Shown in pieces: positions 57,185-64,000 of a stretch of 64,000 nucleotides of DNA. A program made the position numbers and the translations under genes. Origin of the DNA: Bordetella petrii (GTDB lineage: Bacteria; Pseudomonadota; Gammaproteobacteria; Burkholderiales; Burkholderiaceae_B); NCBI RefSeq assembly GCF_000067205.1, contig NC_010170.1:2604001-2668000 (forward strand), in the 5' to 3' direction. Within the stretch, counting starts at the first letter, position 1; every line of letters begins with the position of its first letter. The notes under the pieces are model-generated. The model did no database searches. It was given only the letters and a program-made list of their open reading frames with translations, and was not told where the DNA came from.

Positions 57185-58561
57185 TTACGCGGCCGCTTCG
57201 GTGTCTTTCTGCCGGGCTTTTTCCTGAGCCGCCAGCACCTCGCCGGCAGGCAGCGATTCGAACACCGCAATCGATTCCACGTGGCCGGTGTGGGGGAACA
57301 TGTTGATCACCCCCGCGCTCTTGAGCACATAGCCGCCTTCGTGAACCATGATGGCCGCATCGCGCGCCAGGGTGGCCGGATTACAGGACACATATACGAT
57401 GCGACGCGGCCGCTCGTCCGGACCCAGCAGCGCCAGCGCCTGCGCAACCGCCTGCGCGCCCTCGCGCGGCGGGTCGATCAGCATGCGGTCGAAGTATCCC
57501 AGGCCGCGCAACCAGTCCACGTCGACCTCGAAGAGGTTCAGCGTCGCGAAGCGGGTGCGGCCAGCCAGGCCGTGCCGGTCAGCCGCGGCCAGGGCCCGGT
57601 CGGTGAGAGCCTTGCTGCCCTCTACCCCGACGGCTTCACGGCCGCGCGTGGCCAGCGGCAGCGTGAAATTGCCCAGCCCGCAGAACAAGTCGGCCACGCG
57701 GTCTTCGGGCTGCACGTCGAGCAGCATCAGCGCGCGCGACACCATCGCACGGTTGATGGCGTGGTTGACCTGGGTGAAGTCGGTGGGCCGGTACGGCATG
57801 CTGAGGCCGAACTCGGGCATGGCATAGGACAGCGTGTCGGCGTGCTCGGGTTCGAGCGGATGCACGGTGTCGGGCCCCTTGGGTTGCAGCCACCATTGCA
57901 CGCCGTGCTGTGCGGCGAACTGGCGCAGCACGGCCAGGTCGCCATCGGTCAGGGGTTCGAGGTGGCGCAACACCAGCACCGTGGCCTGGTCGCCCAGCGC
58001 CACTTCGATCTGCGGCATGCGGTCGGGCGTCGACATCGCGGCGATCATGGCGCGCAGCGGCATCAGCATGGCGCTGACGTGCGGCGGCAACACGTGGCAT
58101 TCGCGCATGTCGGCCACATAGCTGCTCTTGCGCTCGTGGAATCCCACCAGCACCCCGCCCTTTTTGGGCACTACGCGCACCGACAGGCGCGCCCGGTAGC
58201 GGTAGCCCCAGGTGGGGCCGTGCAGCGGCGGCAGGACGCGCTGCGGGCGCAGCTTGCCGACGTGCCAGAAGGTGTCTTCGAGCGCGCGCTGCTTGATGGC
58301 CACTTGCGCGGAAGGCTCCAGGTGCTGCATGGCGCAACCGCCGCACACGCCGAAATGCGGGCAGCGCGGCGCCACCCGCAGCACCGAGGGGCGCAGGATA
58401 TCCTCCACGCGGGCAATTTCATACGAGGGCTTGCGCCGCACCGTTTGCGCGGTGACGCGCTCGGTGGGCAGCGCGCCCTCGACGAACACGACCTTGCCGT
58501 CGCGGCGGGCGATCCCCCGGGCTTCGAGGTCCAGGGATTCGATATTCAGTGCTTCGGCCAT
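57185..58561 (-). CDS. rlmD: 23S rRNA (uracil-1939-C5)-methyltransferase
   Basis: A 458-residue enzyme of the RumA type with an N-terminal TRAM domain (ALNIESLDLEARGIARRDG), a 4Fe-4S cluster region (CPHFGVCGGC), and a C-terminal methyltransferase domain (DLFCGLGNFTLPLA). The catalytic cysteine is in YVSCNPATLARD. It methylates U1939 of 23S rRNA. The ATG at 58561 is picked for homology. RumA-type genes commonly lie near nlpD and surE in betaproteobacteria, and both are found a few kb upstream here. Confidence 0.9.
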   Translation of the reverse strand: MAEALNIESLDLEARGIARRDGKVVFVEGALPTERVTAQTVRRKPSYEIARVEDILRPSVLRVAPRCPHFGVCGGCAMQHLEPSAQVAIKQRALEDTFWHVGKLRPQRVLPPLHGPTWGYRYRARLSVRVVPKKGGVLVGFHERKSSYVADMRECHVLPPHVSAMLMPLRAMIAAMSTPDRMPQIEVALGDQATVLVLRHLEPLTDGDLAVLRQFAAQHGVQWWLQPKGPDTVHPLEPEHADTLSYAMPEFGLSMPYRPTDFTQVNHAINRAMVSRALMLLDVQPEDRVADLFCGLGNFTLPLATRGREAVGVEGSKALTDRALAAADRHGLAGRTRFATLNLFEVDVDWLRGLGYFDRMLIDPPREGAQAVAQALALLGPDERPRRIVYVSCNPATLARDAAIMVHEGGYVLKSAGVINMFPHTGHVESIAVFESLPAGEVLAAQEKARQKDTEAAA

Positions 58562-58642
58562 CTCTTGTGCAATCCAGGCTGATACAGGCAACCGGGCATT
58601 GTAAAAGAGGAAGCCGGGGCACGCCGCCGCGGCCGCAATGCC

Positions 58643-59395
58643 CTAGAACGACCGGGCCACCGAAAACACCGCGCCCAGGCGGCCGGACGGATGGCCGTTC
58701 TTGGTGGGCAGCCAGTTGTCCGCGCTTGCGCCCACGGCGGCCAGGCCCAGCACCCAGCCGTTCAGGTCCTTGGTGACGCCAAGCTTGTAGTCCACGTAAT
58801 GGCCGAGCGAATCGCCGTCCATGTCGACCTGCTTTTTCAGCTTCTGGTAGCCCACGTGCGCCTCCAGCCCCCAGCCATCGCCCAGGTCGAAATTGGCGGT
58901 GCCATCCAGGTACCAGGTACCCTTGCTGTCCGGCGTGCTGAAGAAATCGCTGGGCGTGTACGAGTACTTCAGCGAGTAGTTCTCGTAGCTCAGGCCCACG
59001 TACAGGTCGGTGTTGTTGTAGTTGCCGCCCTTGGGCGACGACGAGCCGGGATAGTAGTAGTACAGCGCGCCGACATCCAGGCCCAGGCCGTGCCCCAGGT
59101 CGCCCTTCCAGCCGCCGTAGAAGTCCATTTCCAGGTTGCCTTCGGGAAAGACGAAATCGGACACGTTGGAGTTCCAGTTGCCCAGATAGAAGCCCGAGGA
59201 GTGCTCCAGGTCGATCCCCACCTGCACGGCGGGCCGGAAGTTGGTTTGCGAATAGCCGCGGAACCGGTAGTCGCTGACGATGGCGGCGTTGCCGCTGAGC
59301 GAAAAGCCCGCGCCCAGGTCGGTGGGTTCGGCGTGGGCTACGGCGGCGAAACCGGCGCAGAGCGCCAGGGGCAAGGCAAGCAGCGTGCGTTTCAT
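58643..59395 (-). CDS. TorF-family outer-membrane barrel protein
   Basis: A 250-residue protein with a signal peptide (MKRTLLALPLALCAGFAAVAHA) and a mature part of alternating aromatic and polar residues ending in Phe (FSVARSF), typical of a small outer-membrane beta-barrel. The opening LSGNAAIVSDYRFRGYSQTN is diagnostic of the TorF/gcw_chp family. Its function is not known; a porin role has been suggested. The gene stands alone between rlmD and the Spy-like gene. Confidence 0.83.
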   Translation of the reverse strand: MKRTLLALPLALCAGFAAVAHAEPTDLGAGFSLSGNAAIVSDYRFRGYSQTNFRPAVQVGIDLEHSSGFYLGNWNSNVSDFVFPEGNLEMDFYGGWKGDLGHGLGLDVGALYYYYPGSSSPKGGNYNNTDLYVGLSYENYSLKYSYTPSDFFSTPDSKGTWYLDGTANFDLGDGWGLEAHVGYQKLKKQVDMDGDSLGHYVDYKLGVTKDLNGWVLGLAAVGASADNWLPTKNGHPSGRLGAVFSVARSF

Positions 59396-59629
59396 GGTGC
59401 GGATCCTGTGAGCGGGGAAGGCGCACCGGCGGGACTGCCGGCGCGGGCCGGCTTCTTTTCAACGGAATGACACCGGCTCGATCTGGCTAAAGCAGCTTTC
59501 GTGCCAACTTTTCATGCCCCGGCGCAGCCCTGGCGATGGGCCGCTGGCGCACCACCGCGGTGCCGCGTGCGCCAGCGGCGCACGGTTACAGCGCGGCGCG
59601 CGCCGGCATGCGCCAGATCGAGGCATGAG
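59396..59629. other. Non-coding stretch between the TorF-like and Spy-like genes
   Basis: About 230 bases with no supported gene. It is expected to contain the TorF-like gene's promoter on the minus strand, but no clear -35/-10 pair is visible. The right end abuts the Spy-like gene terminator. Confidence 0.4.
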
Positions 59630-59657
59630 AAAAAAAAAGCGCGGCAGGCTGCCGCGC
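59630..59657 (-). terminator. Rho-independent terminator of the Spy-like gene
   Basis: On the minus strand an 8-bp GC stem (GCGCGGCA, 59639-59646 with 59650-59657) is followed directly by nine T residues (59630-59638). This is a textbook intrinsic terminator, 50 bases past the stop of the Spy-like gene. Confidence 0.92.
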
Positions 59658-59663
59658 TGGTAA

Positions 59664-59693
59664 GGTGCCTGCCCCTGCGGAGCCAGACACCTG
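59664..59693. repeat. Degenerate GGTGNCTG inverted-repeat element
   Basis: GGTGCCTG and CAGACACC face each other around about 13 bases, one mismatch from the paired arms at 32143-32228. It lies directly between the Spy-like gene stop and its terminator, so it is in the 3' end of that transcript. Confidence 0.5.
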
Positions 59694-59706
59694 GTCAGCC
59701 GAACGA

Positions 59707-60303
59707 TCAGTTGGCCGGAGCGGTTTGTGCCGCGGGAGCCGATTTGCCGGCGCGGCGCTCTTGCATCTTGGCGAAGCGCTCTTTCATGCGGGCCTGGCGC
59801 GCCTTGACCTGGTCGGTAACCTGCTGGCGCTGGCCGTCATTGAGGGTGTCCCAGGCTGCCAGCCATTTGCCGCGCACTTGCTCGGCCTGCTCGCGGAACT
59901 GGTCGCGCCCCTGGTCTGCGCGGGCGGCCAGCGCGTGCGGGTCGAGCTTGCCGCTGGCGAGCTGGCTGTCGAGCAGCTCATGCCGCTTGGCGCCCGCGTC
60001 GCGCATGGATTTGTGCAGTTCGCCCTGTGCCTGCTTGGCCGCGTCGAAGGCGGCCTGCTGCTTGGCATCGAGCTTGAGCGCTTCGACCTGCTTCTTGGAC
60101 AGCGGGCCCACGCCGGGGATCAGGAAGCCGTCGTGCAGGCGCATGCCCATGTGGTGGCGGCCATGCTTGCCGCCGTGGTGCCAGCCTTGCTCTTGGCGCA
60201 CGGAATCGGCGTCGGGCGCCGCCAGGGCGGTCCCCGACAGGCCGGTGGCGGCCATGACGAAACCCAGGGCAGCCAGGGAAGAACGGATCGCGTATCGGGA
60301 CAT
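59707..60303 (-). CDS. Spy/CpxP-like periplasmic protein
   Basis: A 198-residue exported protein: signal peptide (about 1-29, ending ALA), then a His/Gly-rich segment (QGWHHGGKHGRHHMG) and two long Lys/Gln-rich helices carrying LSKKQVEALKLDAKQQ-like LTxxQ-type repeats of the Spy/CpxP family. Those proteins are ATP-independent chaperones or envelope-stress modulators, and the His-rich part may bind metal. AGGAGA lies before the ATG. The C-terminal tail is Ala/Pro-rich. No CpxRA genes are close. It ends in a clear terminator. Confidence 0.82.
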   Translation of the reverse strand: MSRYAIRSSLAALGFVMAATGLSGTALAAPDADSVRQEQGWHHGGKHGRHHMGMRLHDGFLIPGVGPLSKKQVEALKLDAKQQAAFDAAKQAQGELHKSMRDAGAKRHELLDSQLASGKLDPHALAARADQGRDQFREQAEQVRGKWLAAWDTLNDGQRQQVTDQVKARQARMKERFAKMQERRAGKSAPAAQTAPAN

Positions 60304-60413
60304 AGTGGTCTCCTGAAAAAGTAGAACGCGAGACCATTGTGGGTGCGAGACCGTTACGCACGGATTTCTCGGCCCCGGCCGATATTTCAGTCGGTTGCAG
60401 CGGCGCGCCGGCC

Positions 60414-61193
60414 TCAGGCCGCGTCCCAGGCGGCCAGGTATTCGCGCCAGTGCGCGGCGTTGCTGGCGGCCAGCGTGTCGCGCACCAGGTCGACTTCGGC
60501 CTGGTAGGCCGCCGCGTCGAGCTCGCCGCGCAGGAAGCGAAAGCGGCAATACACCAGCCAGGTGTTGACGACGTCGGTTTCGCAGTAGGCGCGCACCTCG
60601 TCGGCCTTGCCTTGCTGCCATGCCGGCCAGACCTGCCCGCCGTCCATGCCCAGTTTGCCGGGAAAGCCGCAAAGCTTGGCCAGTTCGTCGAGCGGCGCAT
60701 TGGCGCGGCCGTTGTACTTGGCCAGCAGGTCCATCAGGTCGATGTGGCGGGTGTGGTAGCGGCTGATGTAGTTGTTGAATTTGAACTCGCGGTCGTCGTC
60801 GCCCGTGTCCCAGTAGCGCGGCGCCGGCACGCCATGGATCAGGCTGCGGTAATGCAGCACCGGCAGGTCGAAGCCGGAGCCGTTCCAGCTGACCAGCCGC
60901 GGCGTGTAGCGCTCGATGGTCTTGAAGAAGCCGCTGATCAGCGCGGCCTCCGGGTCGTCGGGCTGGCCCAGCGTCTTGACGCGAAAGCCCTGGTCGTCGC
61001 GAAACACGCAGCCGATGACCGCGATGCGCTGCAGGTGCAGCGGCAGGAAGTCGTGTCCGACCGCCTCGCGGCGCGCCTGGAAGGCGCGTTCGGCGACTTC
61101 GGCGTCGGGCACGTCGGCGCCCCAGCCGTTGAGCTTGCGCAGCCCGTCTACGTCGGGCAGTGTTTCCAGGTCGAAGACCAGCGTGGGCGTCAT
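60414..61193 (-). CDS. Predicted 3'-5' exonuclease (PolB-like exonuclease fold)
   Basis: A 259-residue DEDD-type exonuclease-like protein. The first motif is VFDLETLPDV with Asp8 and Glu10. SWNGSGFDLPVLHYR and the later CETDVVNTWLVYCR carry the other acidic residues expected for two-metal cleavage. The family (predicted polysaccharide/DNA polymerase B exonuclease-2) is poorly characterised. It starts inside the nlpD stop (ATGA), so it is made from the surE-pcm-nlpD message and occupies the place where rpoS is often found. Confidence 0.82.
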   Translation of the reverse strand: MTPTLVFDLETLPDVDGLRKLNGWGADVPDAEVAERAFQARREAVGHDFLPLHLQRIAVIGCVFRDDQGFRVKTLGQPDDPEAALISGFFKTIERYTPRLVSWNGSGFDLPVLHYRSLIHGVPAPRYWDTGDDDREFKFNNYISRYHTRHIDLMDLLAKYNGRANAPLDELAKLCGFPGKLGMDGGQVWPAWQQGKADEVRAYCETDVVNTWLVYCRFRFLRGELDAAAYQAEVDLVRDTLAASNAAHWREYLAAWDAA

Positions 61194-62038
61194 CGCGGCG
61201 GCAGGTACTGCAGCGGATCGACCGGCGTGCCCTGGCGGCGGATTTCGAAATGCAGGCGCGGCGAGGTGGTGTCGGTCTGGCCGACCTCGGCGATCTTTGC
61301 GCCGCGCTTGACCGTCTGGCCGGTCTTGACCAGTAGCTTCTGGTTATGCGCGTAGGCGGTGATGAAGCCGTTCTGGTGATTGATGATGATCAGGTTGCCC
61401 AGGCCGCGCACGCCGTTGCCGCTGTACATGACCTTGCCGTCGGCGGCAGCGGCGACCGGATCGCCCAGGGCGCCGCCGATGTCGATGCCCTTGGTGCTGC
61501 TGTTGAAAGTTTGCGTGACCGGTCCGCTGGACGGCCAGCCCCAGCTGATCAGGGTGGCGTCGGAGGCGCGCGGCGGCGTGGGCACCGGGGCGGGCGTTTG
61601 CGCGGGCGGCGTGTTGGCGGCCGGCGGGGTTTCAGGCTCGCCCAGCGGAATGGGCTTGGCCTCGGCGACGGGCGCCGGCGCGGGCGTGGCCGCAGGTGCT
61701 GTGGCGGCGCCGCTGCCCGACAGCTTCAGCACCTGGCCCACGGCCAGCTGGGTGGGGTCGCTGATGTTGTTCCAACGCTTGAGTTCGTTGACGTCGACGT
61801 TATTGACGCGAGCGATCTGGTACAGCGTGTCGCCAGGCTTGACCACGTAGGTGCCGCCGGGCTGCGCGGCGGCCGGCTGGTTGGACAGGTCGACGACGGG
61901 AGCGCGGTTCTTGGTGAACGAGCACCCGGCCAGCAATGCCAGGCTGAATATGCCGGCCAGCCAGGCGGCTCGCGGCAAGTGTGCGGCGCGCGCCGCGGCA
62001 AAAGAAAAATCGGTCAGTGGCAACTGCCCGTTGAGCAT
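61190..62038 (-). CDS. nlpD: NlpD-type LysM/M23 lipoprotein
   Basis: A 282-residue outer-membrane lipoprotein with Cys39 lipidated (LALLAGC), one LysM domain for peptidoglycan (YVVKPGDTLYQIARVNNVD), a Pro/Ala-rich linker, and a C-terminal M23 domain. That domain has lost the zinc histidine: the usual HxGxDI reads KGIDIGG, though LHFEIR is kept. It is therefore probably an amidase activator like E. coli NlpD, not a hydrolase. AGGAGA lies before the ATG at 62038. It overlaps the exonuclease gene and follows pcm. Confidence 0.92.
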   Translation of the reverse strand: MLNGQLPLTDFSFAAARAAHLPRAAWLAGIFSLALLAGCSFTKNRAPVVDLSNQPAAAQPGGTYVVKPGDTLYQIARVNNVDVNELKRWNNISDPTQLAVGQVLKLSGSGAATAPAATPAPAPVAEAKPIPLGEPETPPAANTPPAQTPAPVPTPPRASDATLISWGWPSSGPVTQTFNSSTKGIDIGGALGDPVAAAADGKVMYSGNGVRGLGNLIIINHQNGFITAYAHNQKLLVKTGQTVKRGAKIAEVGQTDTTSPRLHFEIRRQGTPVDPLQYLPPR

Positions 62039-62055
62039 GTGCTTCTCCTGGTTGC

Positions 62056-62871
62056 TCAAGATTGTATTCCTGCCCTTAGCGGTACGAAACGCACGGCTTC
62101 AAGCTCGGTGCGCTTCCAGCTGGCAGTGCCGGTGCGCTCGATGAGCACCAGCCTCTGGTTGGAGGCACCTTCAGGGGCGATCAGGCGTCCGCCCGGCGCG
62201 AGCTGGTCCAGCAGCGCTTGCGGAATGGCCAGACCGGCCGCAGCCACAACAATAGCATCGAACGGCGCCACGCCGGGCAGGCCCAGCATGCCGTCGCCGT
62301 GGATCAGGCGCACGCGGGTGGCCAGGCGCAAGGCGCGCAGGTGGCCGCGCGCCAGCTCGAACAAACCCCGGATGCGCTCGATGGCGTGCACTTCGCGCAC
62401 GAACTGGGCCAGCACCGCGGCCTGGTAGCCGCAACCGGCCCCGACTTCGAGCACGCGCGTGGGGTTGCGGTCTTCGCAGGCCGCGGCGATCATGCGCGCC
62501 ACCACCCAGGGCTGCGAAATGGTTTGAGAATGGCCGATGGGCAGCGCGGCGTCTTCGTAGGCCCGGCTGGCCAGTGCCTCGTCGACGAACAAATGGCGCG
62601 GCACGGCGGCCATGGCGTTGAGCACGCGCTCATCGACGATGCCCTGGGTGCGCAGCCGCTGCACCATGGCGTGGCGCAGCCGGTCTGAGTTCAGGCCCAG
62701 GTTGCCGCCCTGCCCGCCTGCGCCCGCCGCCGGCGCGGGCCGCGCCAGCGTGGGGGGCGAGATGCGCGTGTTGCTGTTGGCGGCGGTGATGCCGGGCGCC
62801 AGGGACGTGGAGCCGTAGCCCGGGCTGCGTGGGCGCGGCGGGTTGCCGGGAGGCGTCACAGGCTTGCGCAT
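62056..62871 (-). CDS. pcm: Protein-L-isoaspartate O-methyltransferase
   Basis: A 271-residue enzyme that methylates isoaspartate in aged proteins using S-adenosylmethionine, beginning their repair. Signatures are PRHLFVDEALASRAYED, IGHSQTISQP (substrate loop) and VLEVGAGCGYQAAVLAQ (AdoMet loop). The first 60 residues are a Pro/Gly/Ser-rich extension absent from the 208-residue E. coli enzyme. GGAG before the ATG supports this start. It overlaps surE by 16 bases and precedes nlpD by 17. Confidence 0.93.
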   Translation of the reverse strand: MRKPVTPPGNPPRPRSPGYGSTSLAPGITAANSNTRISPPTLARPAPAAGAGGQGGNLGLNSDRLRHAMVQRLRTQGIVDERVLNAMAAVPRHLFVDEALASRAYEDAALPIGHSQTISQPWVVARMIAAACEDRNPTRVLEVGAGCGYQAAVLAQFVREVHAIERIRGLFELARGHLRALRLATRVRLIHGDGMLGLPGVAPFDAIVVAAAGLAIPQALLDQLAPGGRLIAPEGASNQRLVLIERTGTASWKRTELEAVRFVPLRAGIQS

Positions 62872-63614
62872 AGCGGCTCCGCCCAGCGCCGGACTTCGTC
62901 CAGCTGACTGTGTTGGGTCAGGTCGAGCCGCAGCGGCGTTACCGATACGGCGCCTTGGGCCACGGCGTGGAAGTCGGTGCCGGGCGCCGCGTCGGCGGCC
63001 AGGCCCACCGGCCCGATCCAGTAGACCGTGTCGCCGTAGGGCGTGGTGGTGCGCACCACGGGCTCGGACGGATGGCGCTTGCCCAGGCGGGTGACCTGCA
63101 GGCCCGCCATGGCCTCGAATGGTCGGCTGGGAATGTTGACGTTGAGCAGCACCGGCGCGGCCAGCTGCTGGGCGACCTGGCGCTCGACGACCTGGCGCGC
63201 CACGCGCGCCGCGGCCTCGATGTGCGCCCAGCCCTTTTCCGCCAGCGAGAACGCGATGGCAGGAATGCCGAACAGATAGCCTTCGGCGGCCGCGGCCACC
63301 GTGCCTGAATACAGGGTGTCGTCACCCATGTTGGCGCCGTTGTTGATGCCCGACACGACGAGATCGGGACGCGTGTCCATCAGGCCGGTCAGCGCCACGT
63401 GCACGCAGTCGGACGGCGTGCCATTGACGCATATGAACCCGTTGGCGGCAGTGCGCACGGTGAGCGGCCGGTTGAGTGTGAGCGAATTCGAGGCGCCGCT
63501 GTGGTTGGTTTCGGGCGCCACGACGGTGAGTTCGCCCAGCCCCTGCAGGGCCTGCACCAGCGCCTCGAGGCCCGGGGCGGTATAGCCGTCGTCGTTAGAA
63601 ACCAGAATTCGCAT
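62856..63614 (-). CDS. surE: 5'/3'-nucleotidase SurE
   Basis: A 252-residue metal-dependent nucleotidase and exopolyphosphatase. The N-terminal MRILVSNDDGYTAPG holds Asp8 and Asp9, and GTPSDCVHVAL and SGINNGANMGDD carry the further active-site residues. The ATG at 63614 is chosen because the family starts exactly there; the longer frame upstream runs into the plsY promoter region. It heads the surE-pcm-nlpD-exonuclease set and is divergent from plsY. Confidence 0.95.
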   Translation of the reverse strand: MRILVSNDDGYTAPGLEALVQALQGLGELTVVAPETNHSGASNSLTLNRPLTVRTAANGFICVNGTPSDCVHVALTGLMDTRPDLVVSGINNGANMGDDTLYSGTVAAAAEGYLFGIPAIAFSLAEKGWAHIEAAARVARQVVERQVAQQLAAPVLLNVNIPSRPFEAMAGLQVTRLGKRHPSEPVVRTTTPYGDTVYWIGPVGLAADAAPGTDFHAVAQGAVSVTPLRLDLTQHSQLDEVRRWAEPLCASL

Positions 63615-63795
63615 TGTGCATCCAGAAGAAAGGGCGCTCGATGAAAACGCGACCGATTGTACCGCCCTAAACCCGCCTGCTTTGCATGGCCGTGCACCCA
63701 CCCTGCCCCGTTGTCCTATGGATAACCCGCAGACGCGGCGCAGGCCCGCGCGGTAGAATCCGCAGCCACGATCCCTTACACAATGGACATTACCC

Positions 63796-64000
63796 ATGGT
63801 GCAGACCGCCCCTTCAATTTTCCTCAGTGCCGCGCTCATCGCGCTGGCCTACTTGATCGGGTCGATTCCCTTCGCGGTGGTGGTCAGCAAGCTGATGGGC
63901 CTGCAAGACCCCCGCAGCTACGGATCGAAAAATCCCGGCGCCACCAACGTGCTGCGCAGCGGCAACAAGGCCGCGGCCGCGCTGACGCTGCTGGGCGATG
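63796..64000 (+). CDS. plsY: Acyl-phosphate glycerol-3-phosphate acyltransferase, 3' part missing
   Basis: The visible 68 residues are the N-terminus of PlsY, the inner-membrane enzyme that transfers an acyl group from acyl-phosphate to glycerol-3-phosphate in phospholipid synthesis. The first membrane helix (ALIALAYLIGSIPFAVVVSKL) and the following motif SYGSKNPGATNVLRSGNK match the family exactly. No stop codon is met before the right edge. It is divergent from surE across about 180 bases. Confidence 0.92.
   Translation, partial: MVQTAPSIFLSAALIALAYLIGSIPFAVVVSKLMGLQDPRSYGSKNPGATNVLRSGNKAAAALTLLGD

Noticed and set aside
1..64000. Prophage, integrative element or transposon
   Set aside because: No integrase, transposase, att-like direct repeats next to a tRNA, or block of atypical codon use was seen.

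Overview
This window is ordinary-looking, GC-rich chromosomal DNA (about two-thirds G+C by eye) from a betaproteobacterium. Gene order and protein style point to Burkholderiales, family Alcaligenaceae, and resemble Bordetella or Achromobacter. The main supports are the rpsB-tsf-pyrH-frr-uppS-cdsA-dxr-rseP-bamA-ompH-lpxD-fabZ-lpxA-lpxB-rnhB run, ppsA/ppsR facing apart, smpB/ratA-rnfH, and nlpD-pcm-surE. I found no rRNA, tRNA, CRISPR array, integrase or transposase. I annotate about 69 protein genes; those at both window edges (arsC, plsY) are cut.

Layout. 1-8.9 kb: arsC fragment, a CaiB-type CoA-transferase, a TPR protein, glutathione peroxidase, an Lrp-type regulator facing an EamA exporter, a GST, a GNAT, a lipoate ligase split into two genes followed by a DUF3298-type lipoprotein, and glutamate dehydrogenase. 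9-13 kb: an IclR regulator, a polar amino-acid ABC importer and a HutG-like ureohydrolase, the last four genes joined by ATGA overlaps. 13.2-19 kb: two uncharacterised genes, an ankyrin protein, and mltG-tmk-holB followed by tatD. 19-25 kb: ygfZ, a VIT-family protein, and a valine-catabolism operon with a LiuR-like box upstream. 25-31 kb: rnfH-ratA facing smpB, nfeD-qmcA, a glutamine amidotransferase, and ppsA facing ppsR around a 36-bp palindrome.

32-48 kb is a long minus-strand block for translation, isoprenoid, phospholipid, outer-membrane and lipid A biogenesis, reading from rpsB down to a TrmH-family methyltransferase. It ends against ppsR in a non-coding stretch with a perfect 31-bp inverted repeat between two different tandem-repeat arrays. 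48-54 kb: map-glnD, a flavoprotein disulfide reductase and a peroxiredoxin-glutaredoxin fusion. 54-57 kb: a copper module (copZ facing copA-cueR) with two CueR-type operators. 57-64 kb: rlmD, a TorF-like outer-membrane protein, a Spy-like periplasmic protein, and exonuclease-nlpD-pcm-surE facing plsY. The rpoS gene often found after nlpD in related bacteria is not here.

I did not find a convincing wholly new system. The items most worth following are the repeat cluster at 32.1-32.3 kb, the ppsA/ppsR palindrome, the split lipoate ligase, the peroxiredoxin/disulfide-reductase pair with a strong hairpin between them, and the orphan pair at 13.2-14.5 kb. Function calls come from reading motifs and context; no database search was run.
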